Shown here: piece by piece, positions 36,857 to 45,590 of the stretch | Position numbering within the stretch: position 1 is the stretch's first letter | Layout: every line of letters starts with the position of its first letter | NCBI GenBank assembly: GCA_046154185.1 | Contig: JBJXGE010000094.1 | Location: 1-64,000 of the forward strand | DNA: 64,000 nt | Reading direction: 5' to 3' | Source of the DNA: JBJXGE01 sp046154185 | GTDB lineage: Bacteria; Planctomycetota; UBA8108; UBA1146; JAJFFE01 | Position numbers and translations under genes: made by a program | The notes under the pieces: generated by a model | Told to the model about the DNA's origin: nothing | The model's database searches: none | Seen by the model: the letters and a program-made list of their open reading frames with translations, nothing else

Positions 36857-38450
36857 TCCACGCGGCGATGTCGGTCGTGAGTATCGCTTCGCCGACGTCG
36901 ACGCGCTCCCGTTGACCTGGGAGTTTGATCACGAGCGGCACCGCCGTGCTGCGCGCGCGCGCGTCGTCGTGATCGTGCGACGCAGTCCCATGCGCGAGCG
37001 TGCCGTGGTCGCCCGTCATGATGATCGAGCACGTCTCCCAGTGGCCGGCGGCGCGGATCGCGGCGACGATTTCGCCGATGAGACGATCGAGGTACGCGAG
37101 ATTGTCGCGATAGCCGGGATGTTGCGGCGGTTCGTTGGTGCGAAAGTTCGGACGCACGCCATTCGCCGTGTAGTAGAAGGGCGGGTGCGGCAGCAAGTAG
37201 TGGATGAACGCCGTGAGTTGCGCGCCGCCACGGCTGATCGCCGTGAGCGTTTGCCGATGCGTCGCCTCGGTCGCGAACACGTGAAACTCCGCGTGGTAGT
37301 GGCTGAGGCCAAAGAGACGATGAATCGGCAGGTGACTGTAGAAGCAGGATTTGAAAAGGAGCGCGCGGAATTGTTCGCGCAGCCCGAGCTGTTGACCGTT
37401 GTCGTAGGGGAGTTCGAACACCCAATCGACTTGCGAACCGAGCATCCGGCGATAGGGGAGCGCGCGTCCGATCACGATGCGCAAGTCGTCCGGACTCGCG
37501 AGCTGGGCGTGAATAGGACGAAGCGTGGTCGTGTCGGCGAACTGTCCGTTTCGCTCGATCCAAGTGCTGCCGTCTGCGTCGAGCCGGACATCGCCATTCG
37601 CTTGAAACAAAATGTTCGGGATCGACTTCTCCGTGAAGACCTGCGTCGAATGCGCATTCGAAAACAGGTGACTCGTACTCGCGAGCGCCGTGAGATTCGG
37701 AAACTCAGTGCGCGCGTCGCTGCGGCGAAACGTCTCATCGTAGTCCCACTCGTCGAACACGAAGAAATAGACGGGGCCGGTCCGCGCGGCGATCGCGACC
37801 GCGGGCGGTGTTGCCGCGGCGGCGAGATACGGCGCAGGGGTGGGTGGCGCGCCGATGGCGGAGAATTGCGCGAAGTAGGCCAAGAGGACGACCGGCATCG
37901 GCGCGAACATGAGTAGCGCAGTCTGGCCAATTCGCGCGAAGCACGGCCAGGCGCCGGGCACGCCGATGAGCGCCAGCGTGACGACAAGCCACAGCAGTTT
38001 GTATTGATGATGGTAGAGCGAAATGAGCTGGCCGAGTTGCGGCAGCGGCAAGTGGATGAGGATCATGTAGCAGGCCGTCAACACGGCGCAGGCGCAGACC
38101 GGCGCCTTGAGGACGCGCGCCACGAGCTGTCGACGGGATGGATAGACGCGCACGATGACCGCATCGGCGAGGCCGCTGAGCGTCGCGATCAGCAACGCGA
38201 GCGCGCCGACGAGCAGGTAGCTCACCAACACGCCATCGAAACTATACGAAAGATCGCGTCGATTCTTGGTGCTCGCGAGCGTGTTGAAGTATGGGAGAAA
38301 AAGCAAGTAGGCGAAGAGGAACGACAGGCCGAGTCGTCGCCCAAGGGATGCGAGGCGGCTTTGGCGCTTCGGAACGGCGACCTTCGCCCATGGAATCGTG
38401 GAGTCGACGGCCGGCACGAAGCGCTCGGTCGGTGAAGCGACGATGGTCAC
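36837..38450 (-). CDS. membrane-bound sulfatase/alkaline-phosphatase superfamily protein
   Basis: 537 aa. Four or five N-terminal membrane helices (about 30-230) precede an extracytoplasmic alkaline-phosphatase-superfamily domain. It has the metal/catalytic start FFVFDEWDYDETF, nucleophile region STQVFTEKSIPN (Thr) and C-terminal metal motif IIMTGDHGTLAHG. Lipoteichoic-acid-synthase-like and phosphoethanolamine-transferase-like enzymes share this layout, as do true sulfatases; the exact reaction is open. Its position beside the O-acylation genes suggests another glycan or lipid decoration step. The stop overlaps the convergent methyltransferase stop. Confidence 0.85.
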   Translation of the reverse strand: MTIVASPTERFVPAVDSTIPWAKVAVPKRQSRLASLGRRLGLSFLFAYLLFLPYFNTLASTKNRRDLSYSFDGVLVSYLLVGALALLIATLSGLADAVIVRVYPSRRQLVARVLKAPVCACAVLTACYMILIHLPLPQLGQLISLYHHQYKLLWLVVTLALIGVPGAWPCFARIGQTALLMFAPMPVVLLAYFAQFSAIGAPPTPAPYLAAAATPPAVAIAARTGPVYFFVFDEWDYDETFRRSDARTEFPNLTALASTSHLFSNAHSTQVFTEKSIPNILFQANGDVRLDADGSTWIERNGQFADTTTLRPIHAQLASPDDLRIVIGRALPYRRMLGSQVDWVFELPYDNGQQLGLREQFRALLFKSCFYSHLPIHRLFGLSHYHAEFHVFATEATHRQTLTAISRGGAQLTAFIHYLLPHPPFYYTANGVRPNFRTNEPPQHPGYRDNLAYLDRLIGEIVAAIRAAGHWETCSIIMTGDHGTLAHGTASHDHDDARARSTAVPLVIKLPGQRERVDVGEAILTTDIAAWITARRR

Positions 38451-38633
38451 GACGAGTGGCTTTCTGCTGCGGTGTCTCGTTGCAAGCGTTGGACCCTATA
38501 TATATCGGCCGATCCCGCGCCGATCCGCAACGGGCAGCGGGCGTTCGAGGCGTGCGCGCTTGTTGCGGCGCGATCGGCTGAGTAGCATTCGCCGACGCGT
38601 GCCGCTCCGCGTGCGCAGAAGGGTTTTCGTCGC

Positions 38634-39437
38634 ATGGATCGCTATCGCGTCAAGCCGGGTTCGAAAGTGAGTCTCGCCGAGTGCGACCCGGATGATCGCG
38701 ATACGTTTGACGGGTCAAAGGAGGAGGGGATCGCGCGCGGCGTCGAACTCGCGAGCGAACTCGAAGCGCTACAGGAATTGCTCTACGCCGAGCGCAAGCA
38801 CAAGCTGCTCATCGTGCTGCAGGCCATGGACACCGGCGGCAAGGACGGCACGATTCGCAGCGTCTTCGATGGGGTCAATCCGGTCGGCGTCAAAGTCGCG
38901 AGCTTCAAGGTGCCGACGCCCGACGAGCGCGACCGCGATTTCCTATGGCGCGTGCACAAGCACGTTCCGGGCGCCGGCGAACTCGTGATCTTCAACCGCA
39001 GTCACTATGAAGATGTGCTCGTCGTGCGCGTGCACGAGTTGGCGCCGCCGGCGATCTGGAAGCGCCGGTACGAGCACATCAACGCATTCGAGAAATTACT
39101 TGGTGACGAAGGCACGACGATTTTGAAGTTCTTTCTTCACATCAGCAAAGACGAGCAACGCAAGCGCCTGCAGGCTCGACTGGACGACCGCGACAAACTG
39201 TGGAAGTTCGCGAAGGGCGATCTCGCCGAGCGCGAGCGTTGGGATTCCTATATGGAAGCGTACGAAGAAGCGCTCGCGAAAACCTCGACCGATCACGCGC
39301 CGTGGTACATCGTCCCGGCCAACCGCAAGTGGTACCGCAATCTCGTCGTCGGCACGGTGATCGTCGACACCCTCAAGAAACTCGACATGCAACATCCCGC
39401 CGCCGCGCCAGGCCTCGAGGATCTCGTCGTTGAGTGA
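38634..39437 (+). CDS. ppk2: polyphosphate kinase 2 family protein
   Basis: 267 aa, the usual single-domain PPK2 length. N-terminal MDRYRVKPGSKVSLAECDPD, Walker-A-like AMDTGGKDGTI (64-74) with Asp66 and Lys70, SHYEDVLVVRVHEL (123-136), and the lid/C-terminal LDDRDKLWKF followed by DHAPWYIVPANRKWYRN. PPK2 enzymes transfer phosphate from polyphosphate to nucleotides (AMP, ADP or GDP, by class). The sequence most resembles class III/I AMP- or ADP-acting PPK2; the class is uncertain. AGAAGGG precedes ATG 38634. Standalone. Confidence 0.93.
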   Translation: MDRYRVKPGSKVSLAECDPDDRDTFDGSKEEGIARGVELASELEALQELLYAERKHKLLIVLQAMDTGGKDGTIRSVFDGVNPVGVKVASFKVPTPDERDRDFLWRVHKHVPGAGELVIFNRSHYEDVLVVRVHELAPPAIWKRRYEHINAFEKLLGDEGTTILKFFLHISKDEQRKRLQARLDDRDKLWKFAKGDLAERERWDSYMEAYEEALAKTSTDHAPWYIVPANRKWYRNLVVGTVIVDTLKKLDMQHPAAAPGLEDLVVE

Positions 39438-39464
39438 CAATGCGCTGCGGACCGCAGCCGCCGG

Positions 39465-40961
39465 CTAGAAGCACTCGTTGAGGAGCACGGTCACGGTGCT
39501 CGGAGCCAAGAATATAAGAAACGTGGTGGTCAAGGCGTCCAGATCACCATCGCCGTCCAAATCGCCGAGCGCCACATCGATGGGTGTGGTCCCGGCCGCG
39601 TACTGCACGTGCGAAGCGAATGTCCCGTCGCCGTTGCCGAACAGGAAGCTCGCGCTGTTCGAAGAGTAGTTCGCGGTGACGGCATCGAGACTGCCATCGC
39701 CATCCACGTCGCCGAGCGCAACGGAGTGCGGAGCGTTTCCGACGGTCTGAGTGACTTGCGTCGCGAAAGTTCCGTCACCGTTGCCCGACAATAGGCTGAC
39801 GGTAGTACCCGGAGTTTCGCCCGGCATGGGGCTGTACGAGAATTCGCCGGTATTGGTCGCCAAAACATCGACATCTCCATCGCCGTCCACGTCGCCGAGA
39901 GTGGCGCTTCGAGGACGCAGGCCGACTTCGAGAATCGATTGCGCGGCGAGAGTCCCGTCACCGTTTCCGAGCAGAATGCTGACGGTGCTACCCGGGGTGT
40001 CGCCAACCGAGAACAGGCCGGTGTTGGCGGTCAATGCGTCGAGGTCGCCGTCGCCGTTCACGTCACCGAGCGTGACGGTTTGGGGATTGCTTTCGACCGC
40101 GTGCTGCACCGGCGCGGCAAAGGTGCCATCACCAAAATTAGACACTACGCTCACACTGCCGGAATCGGCGGAGATGCTGTTCGCGGCGACGACGTCGAGA
40201 TCGCCGTCGCCGTCTACGTCGCCGAGCGCCGCATAGTGACTACCGGCACCGGCATCATAAGACCCGGAAGCGGCAAACGTCCCGTCGTTGTTTCCGAGGA
40301 GCAGATTTACACTGAGAAAACCCGAATTCGCGAGCACCGCATCGAGATCGCCGTCGGCGTCGATGTCGCCGAGCTTGATAGATTGTGGGTTACCGCCGAC
40401 TTGGTAATGCACGACCGGCGCAAGCGTGCCGTCACCATCGCCCAAGAACATACTCACACCGTTGGACGGGAAACTATTCGCAGTCAGCACGTCGAGATCG
40501 CCGTCGCCGTCCACATCGCCAAGCGCCAGCGATAGAGTGAAGTTGCCTGCTCCGTAAGCCACGGGTGGCGCGAATCTGCACGGGCCCGGAGGACAACTCG
40601 CCACCGGACCTGCGCATCCGATTGCGTCGGCCGTGGGATCCTGGCCGCACGCCGGAAACGGTTCCAAGGGTGAAGTTCCCGCGCTGAAGAGATAGCTGAG
40701 TATGTAAATCGCATCGCCGATGTCGACCAGGCCGGAGTCGGCGGCGTCCATCGCATCGAGGCAGAACCCCGGACCGCCTTGGAATAGAAAGCTGAGCACG
40801 ACGATGGGGTCGTTGATCTGTATGACTCCATCGCCGTTGGCGTCGCCGCGCACAAACATCCAATTTGCGCGCGCGATCTCACCGCCGGACAACAGCAACG
40901 TTCCTGCAACGATCCAGCACAAAGCGATTGGGCGACGATTGGATTCGTTTGCTGCCGACAT
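39465..40961 (-). CDS. secreted FG-GAP/VCBS protein with N-terminal dockerin-like module
   Basis: 498 aa. ATG 40961 (GAAGGA about 10 nt upstream) gives a signal peptide (RPIALCWIVAGTLLLSGGEIARA). A paired EF-hand/dockerin-like module follows: FVRGDANGDGVIQINDPIVV and DSGLVDIGDAIYILSYLFSA, then a Cys-rich linker (ACGQDPTADAIGCAGPV). The rest is about seven FG-GAP/VCBS repeats with the motif LGDVDGDGDLDVLTANS, forming a calcium-dependent beta-propeller-like surface domain. Upstream in-frame codons to 41018 are not needed. No cohesin or sortase gene is nearby. Confidence 0.9.
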   Translation of the reverse strand: MSAANESNRRPIALCWIVAGTLLLSGGEIARANWMFVRGDANGDGVIQINDPIVVLSFLFQGGPGFCLDAMDAADSGLVDIGDAIYILSYLFSAGTSPLEPFPACGQDPTADAIGCAGPVASCPPGPCRFAPPVAYGAGNFTLSLALGDVDGDGDLDVLTANSFPSNGVSMFLGDGDGTLAPVVHYQVGGNPQSIKLGDIDADGDLDAVLANSGFLSVNLLLGNNDGTFAASGSYDAGAGSHYAALGDVDGDGDLDVVAANSISADSGSVSVVSNFGDGTFAAPVQHAVESNPQTVTLGDVNGDGDLDALTANTGLFSVGDTPGSTVSILLGNGDGTLAAQSILEVGLRPRSATLGDVDGDGDVDVLATNTGEFSYSPMPGETPGTTVSLLSGNGDGTFATQVTQTVGNAPHSVALGDVDGDGSLDAVTANYSSNSASFLFGNGDGTFASHVQYAAGTTPIDVALGDLDGDGDLDALTTTFLIFLAPSTVTVLLNECF

Positions 40962-41479
40962 CTGAGTCACATCCTTCGAGTTGGAGTTGCGATCAAGAAT
41001 GGGTGCTCGGCTCTCCACTAGGACTACGCGAACTTTTTACCACCGATGTTTGAGGCGCCCGAAACGCTGGGGAAGAAATGGCACGACATCTTTGCACGAA
41101 TCGCCGGCAGGCGCTCACTGAATTTATTTCTTGTGAGATCGCGAATGCGATCGGCGGATCGATGAGAAGGGGAACAGATGGAGCCGGCGGGCGAGCGACT
41201 GGCTCTGGCTCGCGAACTGAACCCTTGGGCATGGGAGCGTCTCGACATCCCGGACCACGCGAGCGGCGATCGTAAGTGGTCGACCTGGCCCGCCGAGCCG
41301 ATGCGAGCAACGCCGAGCTGATCGCCGCCCTGCGACGGGAGCCTAGTCCTGGAACACCGCATCCCCCACCCATTTCGTACTCGAGGGCTTCAGCGTTTGC
41401 GTCTGGCTATACCTGAGATTGTAGAAGTTTGAGCGATCTCCGGCGGCTCCCTGCGGGATCCTCGCCGTCAATATGCGGT
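40962..41479. other. 518-bp stretch without a convincing gene
   Basis: Both strands carry only short Arg/Pro/Ser-rich frames without family resemblance or ribosome-binding sites. It probably contains the promoter for the FG-GAP gene on its left edge. I see no repeat or RNA gene. Confidence 0.5.
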
Positions 41480-42073
41480 TCAGGGAGCGGTGCGCCGTCG
41501 CGGATCGATGTGGCGAAGCAGATGGCTATCGAGCACGCCGAACCGCGACTGTAGCGCCGAGAGGAGGGCCGATTTGAAAATATAATTCTCGGCTAACGCG
41601 TTTCCTGCACGATCAAAAAACTGCGAGTACTTCATGGTGTATTCATCGCGTCCGTAGCGCATGAACAACTCCTCTCCGCGACGCTCTAAGGACAAGCCTG
41701 TCTGATTAATGTCCAATTGCAGCTTGGTCGTCTGGCACATCACTTTCAATACACGCTCCCATTCGCGCTGGTCAGAGAAGCACTCTTCGCCGCCGAACAA
41801 ATAGTCTGCGCCATCTAGGAAAACGAAGCCTCCGAGCAACGAACCGTCGGTTCCTGCCTCCGTCGCGTGGAAGAAAAACTCCGCGACCAATGGCAATTCT
41901 CTGAGAATGTCACTCGCTCGGTAGGTCCGAACTGGCCCCAACCTATTCGCCGAAGCCAACGAACTCCCGCCCAGAATGCGATCGAATAGTGCATCGACTT
42001 CCGAGTCCAAGAACAGACTGGAATCAAGCGACAAGGCCGGAATGATGTTGAGATCGGTGATTATTCTGGGCAT
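41480..42073 (-). CDS. hypothetical protein, 197 aa
   Basis: ATG 42073 with GGGAGGAA about 9-11 nt upstream. Soluble protein rich in Leu/Phe with phrases LFDRILGGSSLASANRLG and AEFFFHATEAGTDGSLLGGF, and GRDEYTMKYSQFFDRAGNAL near the end. No signal peptide, membrane helix or known motif. Codon use is visibly less GC-rich than in most neighbours, and it lies in a gene-poor pocket between two FG-GAP genes, which together suggest recent acquisition. Function unknown. Confidence 0.7.
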   Translation of the reverse strand: MPRIITDLNIIPALSLDSSLFLDSEVDALFDRILGGSSLASANRLGPVRTYRASDILRELPLVAEFFFHATEAGTDGSLLGGFVFLDGADYLFGGEECFSDQREWERVLKVMCQTTKLQLDINQTGLSLERRGEELFMRYGRDEYTMKYSQFFDRAGNALAENYIFKSALLSALQSRFGVLDSHLLRHIDPRRRTAP

Positions 42074-42184
42074 CGTTCTCGGTTCCTCCCAACACGATCA
42101 TCCTCGCGACGCGAACCTTTTTGCGAAGGTCGAACGCATTCGGAGCCCGAGTGCGGGAACTCGGCGTCAAGCCGCGCAGTCGAT

Positions 42185-42216
42185 GAAGAATGCCGCGGAA
42201 CTCCGCGGCATTCTTC
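42185..42216. terminator. perfect 14-bp inverted repeat, candidate terminator
   Basis: AAGAATGCCGCGGA (42186-42199) and TCCGCGGCATTCTT (42202-42215) are exact complements around a central AC, extendable by one G-C pair. On the minus strand it lies 54 bp after the stop of the 745-aa FG-GAP protein and 110 bp before the next start, the right place for a terminator. No run of T follows, so it may be bidirectional or Rho-assisted, or a binding site. Confidence 0.5.
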
Positions 42217-42269
42217 GCGTCTCGATCGTGTCGTGTGTTCGAACAAATTCTAGCCGTCGGATATGACCA

Positions 42270-44507
42270 TCAGTGTTCGAGCACATTACGCAAAATGCGT
42301 TGAATGTTCACGTCCGCTGGGATGCTTCCGCCAAAGGTGATCGATCCCGCCGAGAAGACGAAACCGCCGCCGGGGTGATCGTAATACGTCATGTCCGCGC
42401 CAGGTCCGCCCGATGGCAAGCCGCGCGCGAGCCAGACCAACCCGGCGGGCGGAGTCGTCGGCCCGGCGGAAAAGCTGCAGTCTGTTCCCGGACTATCAAC
42501 GCGCGTGTCGATCTCATGGCCGCTCGCTCCTCCGCTGAGCGAGCCACCGTTGGTGTTGAAGCCGGTCGCGCCGAAGGTCTGAAACAAGCCGAGGCCTGTG
42601 CCGGCGAACACGAAGTGACCCGGCTCAAGAACCTCGAACGGCATGCCGGGAGCGCTGCACCGTTGCGTCGAGATGCCCAAGATCTCGCGCTCATGACGCG
42701 GTGGCGCCAGATTGCGGAAGAGCGACGGCTCGCGCGGTCCATCCTCCACGCCGTTCAAAAACGTCATCTGAGTTCTGTCACTCGAGTAGACACCCCGCTC
42801 GAAGAGGCCATTGCCGCCGAGGTACAAGACCTTCCCGCCGCCCGCCAGAAAGTTTTCGAGTTTGTCGTACGCTCGACTCGACCAATATTCGGGGTGAGTT
42901 CCAAAAACAAGCATCTCGTACGGCGGCCTGCCGTTATGGAAGCCGTTGTGGAAATCGATATCCGTGTAGACATGAGGCTCGTATCCCTGATCCTCGAGCC
43001 ATGTGAGGATCCAAAGCTCGGCGCGCGTTTGGTGATGGGGCCCACCACCCTCCGCGACCGGCGACGTGTCGGGTGCTGGTCGCAAGAAGGAAGTCAACGC
43101 GGCCCCGTCGTATTTTCCCTTGCCGCCCCATGAATTATATGCGAGCCAGGTATTCACGCTGGCAAGTACAGCCACCTTCGATTGGGCAGTTCGGGCAGGT
43201 TTGACAATGAAGGTGATGTGGTAATCCGGTCCGCCCATCGCCGGCCGCAATGCCGCTGAGTAGATTCCGGACGGCCAACCCGCCGGGATGGTATGGGTGA
43301 AACTGGTCGACCAACCGGCGCCATTTCGCCACGGTTTTTCGTTGAGCGGCTTGCCAACTGAAGTGTGAGTGAGCGTGGCAATCAGCGTGCTGCTGACGCT
43401 CGCGCCAGTGGAACGATGGCGGTAGAGACGCACTGTCGGTAGCGCGGCTCCGGAAGTCATGAACGAAATCGTCTCGCCGGGTGCGGCGGACAGCGGCCAA
43501 GCATATCCTTCCGGCTTTTCGCCCTGGTTGCGCCCGACCCACACGGATCCATCGATCGGGTGATAGGCGAACAGATCTGGGAGGTTGTCGCTCGTGAAGT
43601 TGGTTCCGGGCGCAAACTGCCAACCCGAAGCCGGCGCGACTTGAGCGGCCTTCTCAGTGAAGTAGAAGGTCGAGACTGCGTTGCGGCCCACGAAGATCTC
43701 GCCGTTCCCAGAATAGTACGCAGCCACATCCGCGGTACCGGCGCCCGAAAATCCGCCCGGAATGATGGACCAGCCTGCAACCGGATCCAATGTAAACCAC
43801 TGGGACCATACGAACGATGTGAGCGTGTTGGCTCCGACAAAGAGGCTGCCGTCGGTCGGATGGTATGCGAAGACATCCACGACGCCGTCGCGCGTGAAAT
43901 CGCCCGGGCCGAAACTCCAGCCTGACGGAGGTGACACCGTTGCGAACAGCTGCCAGATGAACTGGTTCGATAGATTGTTGCGGCCGACCCAGACCGAACC
44001 ATCGTTGTGGTACGCGCCGACGTCGGTTCTTCCGTCCGCGGTGAAATCGCCGGTCCAAAAACTCCAACCCGACGGAGGGCTTACGCTTGCCCACTGCGAC
44101 CACACGAACGTAGAGCTACCGCTGTTCGTACCCACCCACACCGAGCCGTCGCTGGAGTGGTAGGCGAGCACATCCATGAGACCGTCGCCCGTGAACTCTC
44201 CACTCTTGATCGTCCAACCGGATGCCGGAATCAACGTCGCCCAAAGAGTGAAGGTGAACGATGCAAAGTCGGTGTTGCTGCCGACCCAGACCGAGCCATC
44301 TTGATGGTAACCGACGACATCGGTGCGCCCGTCGCCCGTGAAATCGCCGGCTTCGAAGCTCCATCCGGTAGCGGGAGTGACAGTTCCCCATTGCGTGAAG
44401 TTAATAGTCGCGTTCGCGCGGTTCGCCGCGATGACCAGAAAAGCTAGAACGTATCGAACGAGAAGCCACCGAACGGCGCGCTGCCGTTGAGTTTTTGTTC
44501 CGTTCAT
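42270..44507 (-). CDS. FG-GAP repeat protein with N,N-dimethylformamidase large-subunit-like C-terminal domain
   Basis: 745 aa from ATG 44507, with GAAGGGG 4-5 nt upstream; the frame continues upstream only as weak sequence. Signal peptide LLVRYVLAFLVIAANRANA. Residues about 30-350 are FG-GAP-like repeats (GDFTGDGRTDVVGYHQDGSV, then SVWVGRN). The C-terminal about 300 aa (KVAVLASVNTWLAYNSWGGK, WLEDQGYEPHVYTD, YEMLVFGTHPEYWSSRAYDK, GGGKVLYLGGNGLF) match the family seen in the beta subunit of N,N-dimethylformamidase and in glutamine-amidotransferase-like folds. Probably a secreted protein whose catalytic capacity is not evident. Confidence 0.85.
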   Translation of the reverse strand: MNGTKTQRQRAVRWLLVRYVLAFLVIAANRANATINFTQWGTVTPATGWSFEAGDFTGDGRTDVVGYHQDGSVWVGSNTDFASFTFTLWATLIPASGWTIKSGEFTGDGLMDVLAYHSSDGSVWVGTNSGSSTFVWSQWASVSPPSGWSFWTGDFTADGRTDVGAYHNDGSVWVGRNNLSNQFIWQLFATVSPPSGWSFGPGDFTRDGVVDVFAYHPTDGSLFVGANTLTSFVWSQWFTLDPVAGWSIIPGGFSGAGTADVAAYYSGNGEIFVGRNAVSTFYFTEKAAQVAPASGWQFAPGTNFTSDNLPDLFAYHPIDGSVWVGRNQGEKPEGYAWPLSAAPGETISFMTSGAALPTVRLYRHRSTGASVSSTLIATLTHTSVGKPLNEKPWRNGAGWSTSFTHTIPAGWPSGIYSAALRPAMGGPDYHITFIVKPARTAQSKVAVLASVNTWLAYNSWGGKGKYDGAALTSFLRPAPDTSPVAEGGGPHHQTRAELWILTWLEDQGYEPHVYTDIDFHNGFHNGRPPYEMLVFGTHPEYWSSRAYDKLENFLAGGGKVLYLGGNGLFERGVYSSDRTQMTFLNGVEDGPREPSLFRNLAPPRHEREILGISTQRCSAPGMPFEVLEPGHFVFAGTGLGLFQTFGATGFNTNGGSLSGGASGHEIDTRVDSPGTDCSFSAGPTTPPAGLVWLARGLPSGGPGADMTYYDHPGGGFVFSAGSITFGGSIPADVNIQRILRNVLEH

Positions 44508-45590
44508 CGGACCCCTTCTTTCCGTGGGTGAGAGTGGTACGTCATGACCTAGTTCCCCAGCGAGCGTCGCCGCGCACAAGTCGTCGCCAGTCATCCGCGA
44601 AATTGGGCCGCCACCCGACAAGTTTTTTTTGGGGTCATCAGGAAGTCGAGTGGGCGTGCTCGAAAGGGGGGTGAGAGAAGCTCCACCGGCCCGTCAGGCC
44701 GGGTCTCTCTTCTTGATCGTGACCCGGGATCGGCCGCAGGGCCGGCCAACCCCGGGCTGAATCCCGTCGGGGCTTTCTGGCCCTCTCGGAAAGCAGGGAC
44801 AGCAGATCGATCCCCGCGTTTGAATAGGTGCCGCCTTAGCGCGGGCGCAAACTGGCACAATCGTGACGGCCGATTTAGTCCACACTCCAGCCGTAATAGT
44901 GCAGCTCGTGCTGATCTGCCAAAGCTGCGAGTATGCGTGAGGACGCGAACACGGACGCAAGATCTCGAAGTACGAGGCGCTTAGTGACGGTGAGTACCCA
45001 ATACGGTTTCCCTTCGGCGTCGTCCTAGTTCAAGAGCCGCGGGTTCGAACCGCGCTTTAGCTGTGAACCGAAATCTGGAGAAGCAACTCTTCGAAACACC
45101 AAGTCGAAACTGCCTGGTCCGGGTGACTGCGACAACACCCCTGGCCTTCGAGGCCGACGGCGAGATTGCAGCACCTGTGCCGGACGGATCTCAACCTGCA
45201 GCGTGTCGCCTTTGCGCGGCACAATAAGACTGCGAATGGAAGCACGCAGAGACTTGGACTTCGTAAGACGCGCCCACAGGATTGCCGGACACCGCAGAGA
45301 AGCGCAGCGCGAAATCACAGACGCTCAGGCGTACGAAGGTCGGCCACCACGTTGGACTTGATGTCGGAGCCCTCTCATGGAAGGGGTGTTGGAGCAACAC
45401 CCTTAGGAAAAACCGCCGATGAGATGTTGCCAACGGCCAATCGCCAGCGGTCGCCTCTGCTAATCAAAACACTCACGCTTGCGCGCGACGGGTCGACCGC
45501 GAGCCCGAGCCCGACTTCGTGCGCGCGCCCGCATCCATTGTTAAACGGCGAACTCGCCCCACCGTTTCCATTAGGTCAGGACAGTCCCCA
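44508..45590. other. 1.08-kb stretch without a convincing gene
   Basis: Short frames occur on both strands, but none has a signal, motif or clear coding composition. A minus-strand frame at 45025-45318 (SLIVPRKGDTLQVEIRPAQ) vaguely recalls a recombinase tail, too weak to call. Structures seen: a GC-rich hairpin CCGGCCCGTCAGGCCGG near 44682-44700 and the hairpin copy at 45384-45402. GGGTTCGAACC near 45042 looks like a T-loop, but no tRNA body surrounds it. Confidence 0.5.
45384..45402. repeat. hairpin repeat, second copy
   Basis: GGGTGTTGGAGCAACACCC, an 8-bp stem with loop GAG, identical to 16433-16451. It lies in the noncoding stretch 190 bp beyond the 3-prime end of the FecR/CarboxypepD_reg gene (minus strand). 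Flanks differ from the first copy, so only the hairpin is conserved. Confidence 0.6.

Noticed and set aside
38485..38515. TATATAT near 38500 as promoter of the PPK2 gene
   Set aside because: No -35 at acceptable spacing, and the distance to ATG 38634 is long.
45025..45070. Possible tRNA, from a GGGTTCGAACC T-loop-like sequence
   Set aside because: The T-arm is convincing alone, but neither strand has a matching acceptor stem, anticodon arm or D-arm at the right distance.
45025..45318. Minus-strand frame with SLIVPRKGDTLQVEIRPA recalling a serine-recombinase C-terminus
   Set aside because: Only about 20 residues hint at it; no recombinase catalytic domain or second fragment nearby and no clear start site.
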